A stretch of DNA of 64,000 nucleotides from Haloarcula sp. H-GB4 (lineage in GTDB: Archaea > Halobacteriota > Halobacteria > Halobacteriales > Haloarculaceae). Below, piece by piece: positions 44,897 through 54,724 of the stretch (the stretch's first letter is position 1; each line of letters starts with the position of its first letter). The notes beneath the pieces were generated by a model. The model searched no databases. It was not told the origin of the DNA and saw nothing but the letters and a program-made list of their open reading frames with translations. Both the position numbers and the translations under genes were made by a program. The stretch covers positions 744,001 through 808,000 of the forward strand of contig NZ_JAVDDX010000002.1 in assembly GCF_030848575.1 (NCBI RefSeq). Reading direction: 5' to 3'.

Positions 44897-45958
44897 TCAG
44901 GACTCTGTTTCGGCTGTTGAACTCGTCGTGTCCGCTTCGTCAGTGCCGGTTTCGGAAGCCGTGAGCGCGCCGTCGCGGACGGCCATCCGGAGACCGAACT
45001 CGGCAATATTGCCGCCGTGTTCAGCTGTTCTGGCAAGGCTATCGAGGGCTCGGGTGAGGCGGTAGTCGGCGTCGCCCGATTCGAACAGCTGGCGGTCAAG
45101 GCTCGTTATCTGCTGGCGTACGGCCCGGCGCGTAGCCAGTGTCTGTCGGGCGGTGTCGACACAGGCGTCGCCAATGATCACTCGGACAGCGTCCTCGACG
45201 ACAGTGCGAACGTCCTGAGCGATATCTTCGAGGGCAGTGACGATGGAACCGGTTGGCTGGCCGTCGAGTTGGTCGGCGATGGTGCCGATGCGTTCGGCGT
45301 GGTCAGCCACGCGTTCGAGTTCGTTCGCGGTTCCCCAGAGGGTGAACAGTTCGGGACGGGTCAGCCCGAGCGAATCGATCTCGTCGAGCCGTGCCAGTCC
45401 CCGCTCGAAGTAGCGGTCGATCATGGCGTACAGCCGGTCGGCCTGCTCGTCACGGTCACCCCACCGGTCGCTGGTCGTCCCGGTCGTCAGCGCGGCCATC
45501 GCGTCCCGGTGCATCGACAGGGCGACGAACTGGAGCTGGCGGACCGATTGCCTGACGGACACCTCGCCAGCGTCAAGCAACGTCTGGACCGTGACTTGCG
45601 TTTCGGTCTCCTCAGCGATAGTGACGCCGGTCAGGTTCCGGGTGACGCGTTCGATGGCCCGGTGTTGCTCGTCGCTGTAGCCGTCGGGGACTTCGAGGAC
45701 GACGGACTCGACTCCGGCAGCGTAGGCCGCTCGCAACAACTGCTCTATTTCGGCCGGGTCGTCGTTGCCGACTTCTAGGGTGACGTGGTTCCGCGGCGTG
45801 GTCCGGGACTCGGGTGTCTGAATCACGAGTAGCCCGTCAATATGCGTGTGGAGGTTCACCGCCGTCCCGGCCGTACAGTTCTCCGATTCGGCCCACTCTT
45901 TCGGCAGCGAAACGGTGTATGTGCCGCCGCCGACGGTCTGTATCTTTCGGGTTTCCAT
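44897..45958 (-). CDS. AbrB/SpoVT domain - PhoU fusion regulator, operon copy
   Basis: A 353-residue regulator. Residues 1-45 are an AbrB/SpoVT-like DNA-binding domain (TRKIQTVGGGTYTVSLPKEWAE), and the rest holds two PhoU-type helical repeats, with ANELERVADHAERIG and SLARTAEHGGNIAEFG being the conserved metal-cluster helices. A Thr/Glu-rich tail ends the protein. It lies two bases after phoU and is the last regulatory gene of the pst operon. This fusion may act as a phosphate-state sensing transcription factor on pst promoters; that is inference from domains and location. It is paralogous to the gene at 52887. Confidence 0.9.
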   Translation of the reverse strand: METRKIQTVGGGTYTVSLPKEWAESENCTAGTAVNLHTHIDGLLVIQTPESRTTPRNHVTLEVGNDDPAEIEQLLRAAYAAGVESVVLEVPDGYSDEQHRAIERVTRNLTGVTIAEETETQVTVQTLLDAGEVSVRQSVRQLQFVALSMHRDAMAALTTGTTSDRWGDRDEQADRLYAMIDRYFERGLARLDEIDSLGLTRPELFTLWGTANELERVADHAERIGTIADQLDGQPTGSIVTALEDIAQDVRTVVEDAVRVIIGDACVDTARQTLATRRAVRQQITSLDRQLFESGDADYRLTRALDSLARTAEHGGNIAEFGLRMAVRDGALTASETGTDEADTTSSTAETES

Positions 45959-45960
45959 GG

Positions 45961-46638
45961 TTAATAGATGAGTTCCGAGTCGGTTTCGACCATGTACAGC
46001 GTGCGTGCCGCAACGTTGACAGCGTGGTCGCCCACGCGTTCGAGGTCTCGAACCGTCAGCAGGAGCCGGGAAACGTCATCGAGTAGCTGCTCGACCGCCC
46101 AGCCGTCGTTCGTGTCGGCCTCTCGTTCGATGAGGTCCCGAGCGACGGTCTCGCTGGCCCGCTGGCAGAGCGCGTCGAGCGCGTCGTCGTCAGCCGCGAT
46201 AGCGCGGCATTCCTCGACATCTTCCCGCCGATAGGCGTCGATACTGCGCTCGACCATCTCGATGGCTTCGCAGCCGATGGTATCGACGTCAACCTCGGGA
46301 GCGAGTCGACGATTAGCCGACTGTGCGTACGCTGCGAGGTTCGTGGCAAGGTCCGCAATGCGTTCGAGGTCGGTGATAATCTTGAACGAGGCGGCGACAA
46401 AGCGGAGGTCGGTCGCGACCGGCTGCTGGAGGGCAAAGAGGTCGATACAGTCGGCTTCGAGGGCCAGATACAGCTCGTTTATATCGTCGTCGCCGTCGAT
46501 GACAGACTGCGCCATCTCCCGGTCGACGGTCCGGAGCGCAGTGAGCGCCGCTTCGAGCCGCTCAACAACGAGGTCGCCCATCTCGACCACGTGCTCCCGG
46601 AGTTCGTCCAGCAGTTGCTGGTACGACTCTCGTGACAT
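45961..46638 (-). CDS. phoU: Phosphate regulon protein PhoU
   Basis: A 225-residue PhoU protein with two three-helix repeats. The metal-cluster motifs are DLERIADLATNLA (around 90-103) and DLERVGDHAVNVAA (around 197-210), each with Glu/Asp-rich helices as in bacterial PhoU. It negatively controls the Pst transporter when phosphate is sufficient. No DNA-binding domain is present in this copy, unlike the AbrB-PhoU proteins on each side. It begins three bases after pstB stop and is followed after two bases by the AbrB-PhoU gene. Confidence 0.95.
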   Translation of the reverse strand: MSRESYQQLLDELREHVVEMGDLVVERLEAALTALRTVDREMAQSVIDGDDDINELYLALEADCIDLFALQQPVATDLRFVAASFKIITDLERIADLATNLAAYAQSANRRLAPEVDVDTIGCEAIEMVERSIDAYRREDVEECRAIAADDDALDALCQRASETVARDLIEREADTNDGWAVEQLLDDVSRLLLTVRDLERVGDHAVNVAARTLYMVETDSELIY

Positions 46639-46641
46639 GGG

Positions 46642-47583
46642 TTACCCGAACTTGCCGGTGATGTAGTCCTCAACGCGCTGGCTCTCGGGGTTCTCGAAGA
46701 TTTTGTCCGTGTCGTCGTACTCGACCAGCTCGCCGCCGGTAAGGAACACGGCAGTCTGGTCGGAGATGCGGGCAGCCTGCTGCATATTATGGGTGACAAT
46801 GACGACGGTGTAGTCCTTCGACAGTTCCTCGACGAGGTCCTCGATTTTTGACGTGGCGATGGGGTCAAGCGCCGACGCCGGCTCGTCCATCAGGATGACC
46901 TCGGGGTCGACGGCCAGGCAGCGGGCGATACAGAGCCGCTGTTGCTGGCCGCCCGAGAGGCCGAGTGCGTTGTCATCGAGACGGTCGCTGACCTCGTCCC
47001 ACAGGGCGGCCTGTTTTAGTGAGCGCTCGACGAGTTCGCCCTCCTGCTCCGTGTCGTCGCGGCCGAACAAACGCGCGAGCAGGCCCTTGTTGATGTCGCC
47101 GTGCTTGCGGGGACCGTACGAGATGTTTTCCCGGATGGATTTCGGGAACGGGTTCGGCGACTGGAACACCATCCCGATACGTTTGCGCAGCTCGACGAGG
47201 TTGGCGTTGGGGTCGTAAATCTCGGTGCCCTCTAGTTCGACCGAGCCGTCGATGCGGGCGGCCTTGATTCGGTCGTTCATGCGGTTCAGGCACCGCAGAT
47301 ACGTCGACTTGCCACATCCGGACGGGCCGATGAGTGCCGTGACACTGTTTTCCGGGATCTCCATCGAGACGTCCTTGAGCGCGTGGTCGTCGCCGTACCA
47401 CACGTCGAGGTTATCGACTGAGAGTTTCGTGTCACCATCGAACTCGTAGTGCCGCCACTCCTCGCGGACCTGCTCTTCGCTCTCACCGGCCGTTGTTTCA
47501 GCACTTGGCGATGCGGTTTCGACCGTCCGTCCGCCGTTCGTTTGCGTGTCCGTGCTCGGCTCCGTGTTGATGCTATCACTCAT
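46642..47583 (-). CDS. pstB: Phosphate ABC transporter ATP-binding protein PstB
   Basis: ATPase of the high-affinity phosphate importer, 313 residues. Walker A is GPSGCGKS (86-93), followed by the PstB-typical LRCLNRMND; signature LSGGQQQR and Walker B VILMDEP(ASALD) are intact, and [14 protein letters not shown] is the H-loop region. The first 50 residues are an acidic Ser/Thr/Glu extension beyond bacterial PstB. Its start overlaps the pstA stop by eight bases, so translation is coupled. Confidence 0.97.
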   Translation of the reverse strand: MSDSINTEPSTDTQTNGGRTVETASPSAETTAGESEEQVREEWRHYEFDGDTKLSVDNLDVWYGDDHALKDVSMEIPENSVTALIGPSGCGKSTYLRCLNRMNDRIKAARIDGSVELEGTEIYDPNANLVELRKRIGMVFQSPNPFPKSIRENISYGPRKHGDINKGLLARLFGRDDTEQEGELVERSLKQAALWDEVSDRLDDNALGLSGGQQQRLCIARCLAVDPEVILMDEPASALDPIATSKIEDLVEELSKDYTVVIVTHNMQQAARISDQTAVFLTGGELVEYDDTDKIFENPESQRVEDYITGKFG

Positions 47584-50230
47584 AGTTGAGTTTCCTCCGG
47601 AAGTACGTCCGCGCCGTGATACCGACTGCGTAGAACGTCAGGACGACCATCAGCAAAATAAACGCCGTCGCCCACCCCATCTGTGGCGACCCCGACACCC
47701 CGGCCGCGATGACGGCCCACACCTGCGTCGGTAACGACGCTGAGGCCGTCAGCAAGGCGTCGTTGGCGATGAATGGTGGCCCCGAGACGAAACGGAAACC
47801 GCCAATGACATCGACGGCAGCCGTCGCGTTCAGCGTCGACCCCAGCACGAGAATGAGCGGGGCGGTCTCACCGGCGATGCGGCCGACGCCGAGGATGACG
47901 CCGGTGATGACGCCCGGCATCGCCGCCGGCAGAACGACGCTCTTGATTGTCTCCCACTGGGTTACACCCAGCGCCGCGCTGGCGTCACGGTACTCGTCGG
48001 GGACAGCCTTGATCGACTCCCGCGAAGTGATGAGCACCAGCGGCAGGAGCATGAACCCAAGCACCAGCATCCCGGCCAGCAGGGACTCGTCACCGCCCAG
48101 CCGCGGGATCAGGAACGCGGCCCCGAACAGGCCGAAGACGATGCTCGGCGTGCTCCAGAGCGCGTTCGTCGCGATTTCGACGAGCGCGGTGAACTGGCCC
48201 TGCTCGGCGTACTCGGTGAGGAACACCGCGGCACCGACACCCAGCGGGACCGCGAACAGCGTCGCGCCGACGACCAGCCACACCGTGCCGATGATGGCAG
48301 GCATGATGCCACCGGGCTCGGCCCCCAGCGGGATGTAGGCCTCCATCACCATCGGCCACGAGAGGCTCCCCTCGTTGGCGATGGAGACGCCGAGAACGTT
48401 GAACGACGTGCCGGTAACGGCCACGTGCAGGCCCACCAGCGCGGTGAAGCCGGCCGTGCCGACGAGGCCGAGTCGCGTCTCCTCGGTCAGGAGCCGACGG
48501 GTGATCGTCGCCTCGCTGGACCGCTTTGCGACGGTCGTGAGCGTCGCCAGTGCGAGCGAAGCGACAGCGGCCCCGAGAGCGACCGCAGGCACGAGGTTCA
48601 CCGGGCCGACCTGTGGATTGATGCCGGCAACTGGCTGGAGCAGCAGTGCGGCCAGCAGCAGCCCGAGACCGCCGAACACCCCCAGCGTGAACAGCGGTGC
48701 CTCGGACTGTGCGCTCTCCGCCAACGTCGGCCCGTCGCTGGCGAGCACGCCGACGAGCGGGTAGACCGCGAGGCCGCCTGCGACGGCCGACCCGGCGGCG
48801 ACGGCGGCGAATCCGAGCGTCTCGCCGAGCGGCAGGCCGAACGGAGCCGGGCCGAACACGAGGAAGAAGCCGATGAGCGCGATTATCGCGAGAACCGCGG
48901 TCGGGACAGCCTGTCGGATCGAGTCGGTTCGCTCGGACTGTGACCCGACCTTTCGGAGCGAACCGAACGAGCGGAAGAAGATGACCGCGAGCAGCGCCGC
49001 CGGTGCGATCAGCAGTAGCGTTCCGATTGTCGTGTCGGGCGTCACCGTGAATGCCGTCTCGAGTGCCTGCCCCTGTCGGTTGACCTGAACAGTGTAGGCA
49101 TAGGAGTAACGCAGCGGGGACCCAGTGATGAGGACACTCGCAAACATCGCGGCAAGCGCGCCGACTGCCGCCAGTGGGAGGACCCGGAATAGCTGTCGAG
49201 CGCCGCTGTTCCAGTCATTCGTGCCCGCAGGTGTGCGAGCGAACTGGACCGCGGCGAGGAGGGCTGGCGTCAGGAGGACCAGTGCGGTAAGCGCGCCAAT
49301 CGAGAGTCCGTGGAAGGCGTATCCGACGCCTTTGACGGTCACGAACACGACAATTGTCGCCATCACGGCCACCATCAGGAAGGCGTTGAGGTTGATGACG
49401 AGGAAGGCCCCGTACTCGCGGCCCCGAGCGCCGAACCCGGCCCGGCACTTGGCGGCCGACCAGGCCGACAGGAGCGTCCCGACCAAGAGGAACACGGGGA
49501 TGACCGCGCCGCCGGTGAAGCCACCGGAGAGCGTCTGCGGGTTCCACTGCCAGCCGACGCCGATGGTGCCAGTCACGATTGTCAGTCCGAGCGCGCCGAC
49601 GACGATAGCCGTTGGGAGCGTCGAACCGAGGTCCTCACGGGGGAGAATCGCCAGCAGGAACAGCCCGACGCCGGCGACGACGGCCCCGACGAGCCACAGC
49701 AGTGAGCCGGCACCGGTGAGCGCACCACCGACGGCGGCCCCCATAGCCAGGCCGATTGCGCCGAGCGCGCTGCCGGAGAGCAGCCCGGCGCTCATGTTCG
49801 GCTCCGTGTCCACGAGTTCGAGCCGGGAAGAGACACCAGCAGCAGTGATCGCCAGCGCTTCGGCCAGCAATACGATTCCAAGCAGTGTCGCCATCGTCAC
49901 AGGGAGGGCCGCGGCAAGCGCGGTCAACGCAAGCGTCGAGACGACGAGGCCCAGCCCGATGCCGCGCACTCGCTGAGAGGTGACCGGAACGACGTTGGTG
50001 TAGGAAGCAAGGCCGGTGATGCCGACCGCTCCGACGACGACAGCAAGTAGCGTCCCGAGCGCCGTGGTGAGGGTACTGCCGCTGGCACCGGGCGGGACAA
50101 GATTCACGAGCGTGACGAGCCCGAGCGTGAAGCCGACGACGCTCAGCGCGATCGCCGTATCGAGTCCTCGGTCGTAGCTGTTCGAATCCGCACTGACAAG
50201 TCGGTCCGTGGTCGCGTACGCGTCACTCAT
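47576..50230 (-). CDS. pstA: Phosphate ABC transporter permease PstA with large N-terminal membrane extension
   Basis: Inner-membrane permease of the Pst importer, 884 residues. Only the last 285 or so residues (from [12 protein letters not shown]) correspond to ordinary PstA, containing the EAA-type coupling loop ([29 protein letters not shown]) that contacts PstB. The first about 590 residues are extra membrane segments, roughly 14 helices with two longer loops, of no known family. Bacterial PstA has about 290 residues. The frame is continuous, so this is a genuine fusion or extension rather than a frameshift. It overlaps pstC by four and pstB by eight bases. Confidence 0.93.
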   Translation of the reverse strand: MSDAYATTDRLVSADSNSYDRGLDTAIALSVVGFTLGLVTLVNLVPPGASGSTLTTALGTLLAVVVGAVGITGLASYTNVVPVTSQRVRGIGLGLVVSTLALTALAAALPVTMATLLGIVLLAEALAITAAGVSSRLELVDTEPNMSAGLLSGSALGAIGLAMGAAVGGALTGAGSLLWLVGAVVAGVGLFLLAILPREDLGSTLPTAIVVGALGLTIVTGTIGVGWQWNPQTLSGGFTGGAVIPVFLLVGTLLSAWSAAKCRAGFGARGREYGAFLVINLNAFLMVAVMATIVVFVTVKGVGYAFHGLSIGALTALVLLTPALLAAVQFARTPAGTNDWNSGARQLFRVLPLAAVGALAAMFASVLITGSPLRYSYAYTVQVNRQGQALETAFTVTPDTTIGTLLLIAPAALLAVIFFRSFGSLRKVGSQSERTDSIRQAVPTAVLAIIALIGFFLVFGPAPFGLPLGETLGFAAVAAGSAVAGGLAVYPLVGVLASDGPTLAESAQSEAPLFTLGVFGGLGLLLAALLLQPVAGINPQVGPVNLVPAVALGAAVASLALATLTTVAKRSSEATITRRLLTEETRLGLVGTAGFTALVGLHVAVTGTSFNVLGVSIANEGSLSWPMVMEAYIPLGAEPGGIMPAIIGTVWLVVGATLFAVPLGVGAAVFLTEYAEQGQFTALVEIATNALWSTPSIVFGLFGAAFLIPRLGGDESLLAGMLVLGFMLLPLVLITSRESIKAVPDEYRDASAALGVTQWETIKSVVLPAAMPGVITGVILGVGRIAGETAPLILVLGSTLNATAAVDVIGGFRFVSGPPFIANDALLTASASLPTQVWAVIAAGVSGSPQMGWATAFILLMVVLTFYAVGITARTYFRRKLNYE

Positions 50231-51348
50231 TGTTGCCCCTTCAGTTTCCGCTGCATACGTCGCTCAATGTACTGCGAGACGATGCTCATCCCGGCGACGA
50301 TGACGAACAGCATGACGCCGGCGACGAACAGCACGTCGACGGTACTCTCGGAGGCGCTCCCGTACTGGGTCGCAATCAGGCTGGTCAGCGTTGCGTTCGC
50401 GTCGAAGATGTCGAACAGTGGGTCGGCGAACTGCGTTCCCGAGGCCATGATCGCGGCGACGGCCATCGTCTCACCGATGGCTCGACCCAGACCGAGAATG
50501 ACGGCCGCGGAGATACCCGAGAACGCCGCCGGGATGGAGATGCTCTTCATCGTCTGCCACTCGGTTGCGCCCATGGCGACGGAACCGTCACCCATCGACT
50601 GAGGGACGCTGGAGAGAGCGTCCTCGCCGACGGAGACGACCGTCGGCAGCGCCATCACGCCCACGACGATCCCCGCGATGAGGAAGCTCGCCCCGTCATC
50701 GAGGAAGTTCGTCTGGATGAAGCCGTTCAACACCTGGAAGCCGATGAACCCGTAGACGATGGAGGGGATGCCGGCCAGGATCTCCACGCCGGGCTTGATG
50801 AGCTCCCGCAGGCGGTCGCTGGCGACCTCGGCGATGAACAGCGCGCCGAACAGGCCGAGCGGCCCCGCCACCGCACCCGCGATGACGGTGACGACCACCG
50901 TCGCCCAGATCATCGGTATCAGCGAGTAGGCCCCGCTGAGGGGGTTCCAGTACGTCGGATCAGACGGCAGGACGGTTTCGAGCCAAAAGAACCAGCGGGC
51001 CGCTCCGCCCTGTTCTGGGATCAACAGTAGTCCGAGCCCACGTTCGAGAAACGCCGGCAGTGCACTTGCGAACAGGAAGAACGTGATGAACGCGACGGTC
51101 AACACCGTTAGCACCGTCGCGATCAGCGTGAGTAGACGTGCAACCTCAGCCTGATAGGTGACCCAGCCAACCGCCGTAACGAACACGAACGCCAGCAGCA
51201 TGGGCAACGCCAGGGCCGGCCGAAACAGGAAGACGAGAATCGTCGCCACCAGCGTCGTCGCTATCGTACCGACAGCGAGCGTTGACCCGTCAACTCTGTC
51301 TCCGCTTGACACCGCCTCGCCCTCCGTCGTAGGTATGTCTTCTGTCAT
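50227..51348 (-). CDS. pstC: Phosphate ABC transporter permease PstC
   Basis: Partner permease of PstA, 373 residues. It has about seven membrane helices; the first two with an intervening segment (about 25-85) precede the family core, which starts near WNPLSGAYSLIPMIWATVVV. The coupling loop is VAMGATEWQTMKSISIPAAFSGISAAVILGLGRAIGETMAV. The ATP-binding partner interface and C-terminal helices are typical. Stop overlaps pstA start by four bases, and the start lies 58 nt after pstS stop. Confidence 0.95.
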   Translation of the reverse strand: MTEDIPTTEGEAVSSGDRVDGSTLAVGTIATTLVATILVFLFRPALALPMLLAFVFVTAVGWVTYQAEVARLLTLIATVLTVLTVAFITFFLFASALPAFLERGLGLLLIPEQGGAARWFFWLETVLPSDPTYWNPLSGAYSLIPMIWATVVVTVIAGAVAGPLGLFGALFIAEVASDRLRELIKPGVEILAGIPSIVYGFIGFQVLNGFIQTNFLDDGASFLIAGIVVGVMALPTVVSVGEDALSSVPQSMGDGSVAMGATEWQTMKSISIPAAFSGISAAVILGLGRAIGETMAVAAIMASGTQFADPLFDIFDANATLTSLIATQYGSASESTVDVLFVAGVMLFVIVAGMSIVSQYIERRMQRKLKGQQ

Positions 51349-51406
51349 AGTATGGAAAATCGACCGACACGGTCGATAATCGTCAGATCGGGTCGGCTGG
51401 GGTCAA

Positions 51407-52555
51407 TTACACCTGATCGGGAAGCTTGGCGCGCTCTTCCTCGCGGCGGCGTGCGCCAAGCTGGAAGTAGTTGTTCGGCGCAACGAAGGTGTCCTGGCCG
51501 AAGTCGGACAGGATCATGTTGATGACTGCGGCCTCTTTCTTCGAGGTGCCTTCCCACGTGTACATATGGAGGTCCCGCGAGAGGGGGTATGCCGTCGAGT
51601 CGAGGCCGTTCTCGTCGTCCTGATAGCTGTAGGTCGTTCCTTCCCATTCCAGCCCGACGGGGGACAGGCCGTCGGTGTCGATAAACGCCAGCGCAAGGTA
51701 GCTGATAGCGTTGTCGGCCTGTGCGATAGCCTGCGCGAGACGCTGGTTCTGGCCGTAGCGGTTGGCGACGGTGGTGTCCGCCTCGGGATTACCAAAGACG
51801 TTGGAGACGAAGGAGGTTCGCGTCCCAGAGCCCTTGACGCGGCCCAGCACCTGAATCTCGCGGTCCGGGCCACCGAGTTCGCTCCAGTTGGTGAGTTCGC
51901 CCTTGTAGAGGCTTTTGAGCTGGTCGCCGGTGATCTGCTCGACACCGGCGTCGGCGATCTCCTGGGAGACGACCAGCGGCTGGCCGTCCACGCCGACAAC
52001 GTGGTCGATGAACTGGTCGTAGGAGTCCCGGTCCGGGAGTTCGTCCTCGACATTCCCGGAGGAATTACCCATGTCGTTCTGACCGTTCATGACCTTCTCG
52101 ACGCCGGTCCCGGAGTGGGAAAGGCCGACCGTGAACTGGAACGGCGGGCCGTCTTCGCCGCCAGCTTCGAACCCGTAGAGACCCGCCCAGTAGTCAGCGA
52201 GATTCTGGTCCGTGTCGATGTCGTACTCGCCGTGGGGCCAGTACTCACTGTCGCTGGCCGGCCGGTTGGCGTTCCAGTACGAGGCCGCGGTGTTGGCGAT
52301 GGGGTACACCGTTGAGGAGCCACCGGATTCGAGTGCGCTGGTACCGCCGGAACTACCGCCTGCATCGGTGCTTTCGGTCGCTTCCATCTCTGTCGACACC
52401 TCGGTGTCCTCACTGCCGCCGGAACTTCCGTCTGACTCGGGGTCACTGCTTCCACTGGAGCAGCCAGCGATCGCAGCGATACTGGTCGCACCTGTCGTTG
52501 CGATAAATTTCCGCCGCGATACGAACTCTGACAGCCCGTTTGAGTCGTGCGCCAT
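51407..52555 (-). CDS. pstS: Phosphate-binding lipoprotein PstS
   Basis: Substrate-binding protein of the Pst importer, 382 residues, held on the outside of the membrane. The N-terminus is a Tat signal plus lipobox (SRRKF at 13-17, lipid Cys32), followed by a Ser/Gly/Glu-rich spacer (33-75). The binding-protein domain includes GSSTVYPIANTAASYW and VGLSHSGTGVEKVMNGQNDMGNSSG, matching phosphate-contact loops, and GRVKGSGTRTSF, another typical contact. The ATG at 52555 is preferred; a GTG sits directly before it. First gene of the operon, with a TATA box about 26 nt upstream. Confidence 0.95.
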   Translation of the reverse strand: MAHDSNGLSEFVSRRKFIATTGATSIAAIAGCSSGSSDPESDGSSGGSEDTEVSTEMEATESTDAGGSSGGTSALESGGSSTVYPIANTAASYWNANRPASDSEYWPHGEYDIDTDQNLADYWAGLYGFEAGGEDGPPFQFTVGLSHSGTGVEKVMNGQNDMGNSSGNVEDELPDRDSYDQFIDHVVGVDGQPLVVSQEIADAGVEQITGDQLKSLYKGELTNWSELGGPDREIQVLGRVKGSGTRTSFVSNVFGNPEADTTVANRYGQNQRLAQAIAQADNAISYLALAFIDTDGLSPVGLEWEGTTYSYQDDENGLDSTAYPLSRDLHMYTWEGTSKKEAAVINMILSDFGQDTFVAPNNYFQLGARRREEERAKLPDQV

Positions 52556-52576
52556 CACCAGAGTCCAGTGAGACAG

Positions 52577-52586
52577 CTAATAAGTA
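52577..52586 (-). promoter_or_regulatory. TATA box of pstS
   Basis: CTAATAAGTA on the forward strand (TACTTATTAG on the minus strand) is centred about 26 nt before the pstS ATG, as expected for a leaderless haloarchaeal transcript. Confidence 0.6.
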
Positions 52587-52854
52587 ACCTGCTAAGATAG
52601 CTATATTTATTACGTTAGTACTATATAGGTGTGGTATGACAAACACCCACGAACAGGTATAGATATATTAGCTTTCTTGCCGTCTTTGGGGCCTCAAGTA
52701 CTCGTATACGGCATATATGAACAACCACACACATTACGGTGTTTCAGCCGTCTGCACCACTATTACAGGCGAATATCGTCGAAGAATCGACCCTCAGCCG
52801 GGAAATATGTCCCCAAATATTAGAGGTCCAATATAGTATATAGATATGAGTGGA

Positions 52855-52860
52855 TTTATA
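52855..52860 (+). promoter_or_regulatory. TATA box of the divergent AbrB-PhoU gene
   Basis: TTTATA lies about 29 nt before the ATG at 52887, with no leader expected. The region between it and the repeat at 52839-52847 is only 8 nt, so a protein bound to the repeat would touch the BRE/TATA zone. Confidence 0.6.
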
Positions 52861-52886
52861 TCATCCCGTGAACGAGTGCCAGTCAC

Positions 52887-53891
52887 ATGGAGACACGCAA
52901 GGTCCAGGTGACGGGCGGGTCGACATACACCGTCTCACTACCCAAAGAGTGGGCGACAGAAAACGACGTGAGCGCGGGCAGCGTCGTCGAATTCCACGCT
53001 GAACGGGACCTACTGTTGCTCGCTCCACAGCGGGACAACGGCCGCGTAGAGGGGAGTCTCGACGTGGAGGGACTCGAAAACAGGCACGAACTCACGCGGG
53101 CGGTGATGACGATGTACGTCAGCGGGTTCGACATTATCCAGCTCGAAGCAACTCGGATAACAGCCGAACAGCGCCGCATTATCCGTGATGCGACACAGGG
53201 ACTGGTCGGTCTAGAGATGATCGAGGAAACGACGGACCGGGTCGTCCTGCAGGACCTGCTGGATTCCTCAGAACTGTCTGTCCACAACGCGATCACGCGT
53301 ATGCGGCTGGTCTCGTTGACGATGCTCTCCGACGCTGTCGAGGCACTCATTGAGGACGACGACGACCTCGCAGCGGACGTGATGCAACGCGACGACGACG
53401 TGGACCGCCTCTGGTACATGGTTTCGCGCGTGTTCCGAACTGTCCTCCGGAATCCAACGGCGGCCAACGAGATCGGGTTCCCACGCGAGACCGTCTTCGA
53501 TTTCCAGTCCAGCGCCCGCCAGCTCGAGCGTATCGCCGACCACGCGACCAAAATAGCCAGCCTCTCGCAAGAAATCGGAGAGATCACCGGCGAAACGGCC
53601 GACCTGCTCGATCAGCTGGAAGCAGAGGCGATTGCAGTCCCCGAGACTGCGATGGACGCCCTGTTGGCTGAAGACTCCGACGAGGCCGTCGAACTGGCAA
53701 ACGCGGCCCGGAGTCAGATCCCCGATGTCGACGAGACTGCCCGCGGGGTCGATGGCCAGATCCGGGAGTTCGACCCACAGAGCGCACAGGTACTGGGCCT
53801 CATCGTCGACTCCCTGTCCCGAACCGCCGACTACGGCGGCAACATCGCCGAAAGCGCCCTCCAGAAAGCCGCGCCCCGACCACAGTCCTGA
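52887..53891 (+). CDS. AbrB/SpoVT domain - PhoU fusion regulator, divergent copy
   Basis: A 334-residue protein that repeats the architecture of the operon copy at 44897: AbrB-like DNA-binding N-terminus (TRKVQVTGGSTYTVSLPKEWAT) and two PhoU-type helical repeats with ARQLERIADHATKIA and SLSRTADYGGNIAESA. It is divergently transcribed from pstS, with the two starts 331 nt apart and separate TATA boxes. The first 22 residues of both copies match except at five or so positions, so they should recognise similar DNA. Likely control of pst expression is inferred from location. Confidence 0.92.
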   Translation: METRKVQVTGGSTYTVSLPKEWATENDVSAGSVVEFHAERDLLLLAPQRDNGRVEGSLDVEGLENRHELTRAVMTMYVSGFDIIQLEATRITAEQRRIIRDATQGLVGLEMIEETTDRVVLQDLLDSSELSVHNAITRMRLVSLTMLSDAVEALIEDDDDLAADVMQRDDDVDRLWYMVSRVFRTVLRNPTAANEIGFPRETVFDFQSSARQLERIADHATKIASLSQEIGEITGETADLLDQLEAEAIAVPETAMDALLAEDSDEAVELANAARSQIPDVDETARGVDGQIREFDPQSAQVLGLIVDSLSRTADYGGNIAESALQKAAPRPQS

Positions 53892-53932
53892 CCACTCGGC
53901 AGTATAAAAGTAGAGACAGCCGTCCTGTGGCC

Positions 53933-54724
53933 CTAGCTTGTCGAAACGATGCAGTGACGACGATGCCGCCTGATCGTGTCGAGACAGTCGACAGTGTCAG
54001 CGAGCGCCGGACACGTCACCGGACAGTCGCCGTAGAGATACCGAGCGAGACTGGTTCCGTCAACACCGGAGAGAGCGGCGGCTGACCGGCTGTGAAGCCG
54101 TTGCTGGCGGGTCGCTGCTACTGCCTCGCAGTCGGCCTCGATTTCGGCGAGTTGACCATCGATGCTGTCGAGTCGCGCCGGGTCAGTCGTTCGGTGCGCG
54201 TTCGCACCGAGTGCGGCCCCGCGGCGTTCACAGTTGTCGAGTGTCGCTCGCACAGACTGTAACGACTCCCGCTCGTCTTCAAGCGCCGGGAGCAGCGTCT
54301 CGCGTTCGTCGCGTGCCCCCTCGCTCGCGGTTAGCAGTGCCTCATACAACTGCGGGGTCAGGCGCGTTCCCGTCGCGATCTGTGTGCCGAGTTCCGGCCC
54401 GAACTCCATCGACATGTTGGCCTCCAGCGAGTCATCGTACTCAGCGTCGAAATGTGGTACAGCCATGACCGTCTCTCGGTAAGCTTCCCGGACGGCACGC
54501 AAGCTCGTATCGGGTTTCGGCTGCCGGACACTCAGCGCCGACATCCCGCCCGCAGACGTGTCGACTGAGCCTGGAGATTGTGCCGTCGGCTCAATAGCTA
54601 CAAGCTGGGTCCGAAAGCGCCTGAACGCCGCCAGTTCAGCCTCGATACAATCGATCTCTCGCTGAACGACAGCGAGCGCCTGCTCGATCCGCGGCTGGCT
54701 TGTCTCGGTGTTAGACACGGACAC
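53933..54724 (-). CDS. Coiled-coil haloarchaeal protein (DUF7260-like)
   Basis: A 263-residue protein with long helical parts (IEQALAVVQREIDCIEAELAAFRRF and later ERETLLPALEDERESLQSVRATLDNCERRG), which read as coiled coils, separated by a Ser/Gly linker. The C-terminal part has Cys residues (CPVTCPAL, CLDTI, CIV). It fits a haloarchaea-specific family that I remember as DUF7260; function is not known. GTG 54724 is the likely start; a second GTG lies six nt later. The upstream region is AT-rich with a CATATAAAATAC TATA-like element. Confidence 0.7.
   Translation of the reverse strand: MSVSNTETSQPRIEQALAVVQREIDCIEAELAAFRRFRTQLVAIEPTAQSPGSVDTSAGGMSALSVRQPKPDTSLRAVREAYRETVMAVPHFDAEYDDSLEANMSMEFGPELGTQIATGTRLTPQLYEALLTASEGARDERETLLPALEDERESLQSVRATLDNCERRGAALGANAHRTTDPARLDSIDGQLAEIEADCEAVAATRQQRLHSRSAAALSGVDGTSLARYLYGDCPVTCPALADTVDCLDTIRRHRRHCIVSTS

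Larger units (their letters stand above)
52559..52886. promoter_or_regulatory. AT-rich divergent promoter region of the pst operon and AbrB-PhoU gene
   Basis: The 328-base gap is strikingly AT-rich compared with the rest of the window and contains no gene. On the minus strand, CTAATAAGTA (52577-52586) is a TATA box about 26 nt before pstS. On the plus strand, TTTATA (52855-52860) is a TATA box about 29 nt before the AbrB-PhoU gene. The 9-mer TATAGATAT occurs at 52658-52666 and again at 52839-52847, so both promoters have a copy within about 110 nt. These repeats are candidate binding sites for a phosphate regulator. Confidence 0.55.

Noticed and set aside
52559..52886. AT-rich gap as a replication origin
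   Set aside because: No Orc1/Cdc6 gene and no origin recognition boxes; the TATA boxes and pst genes explain the AT content better.
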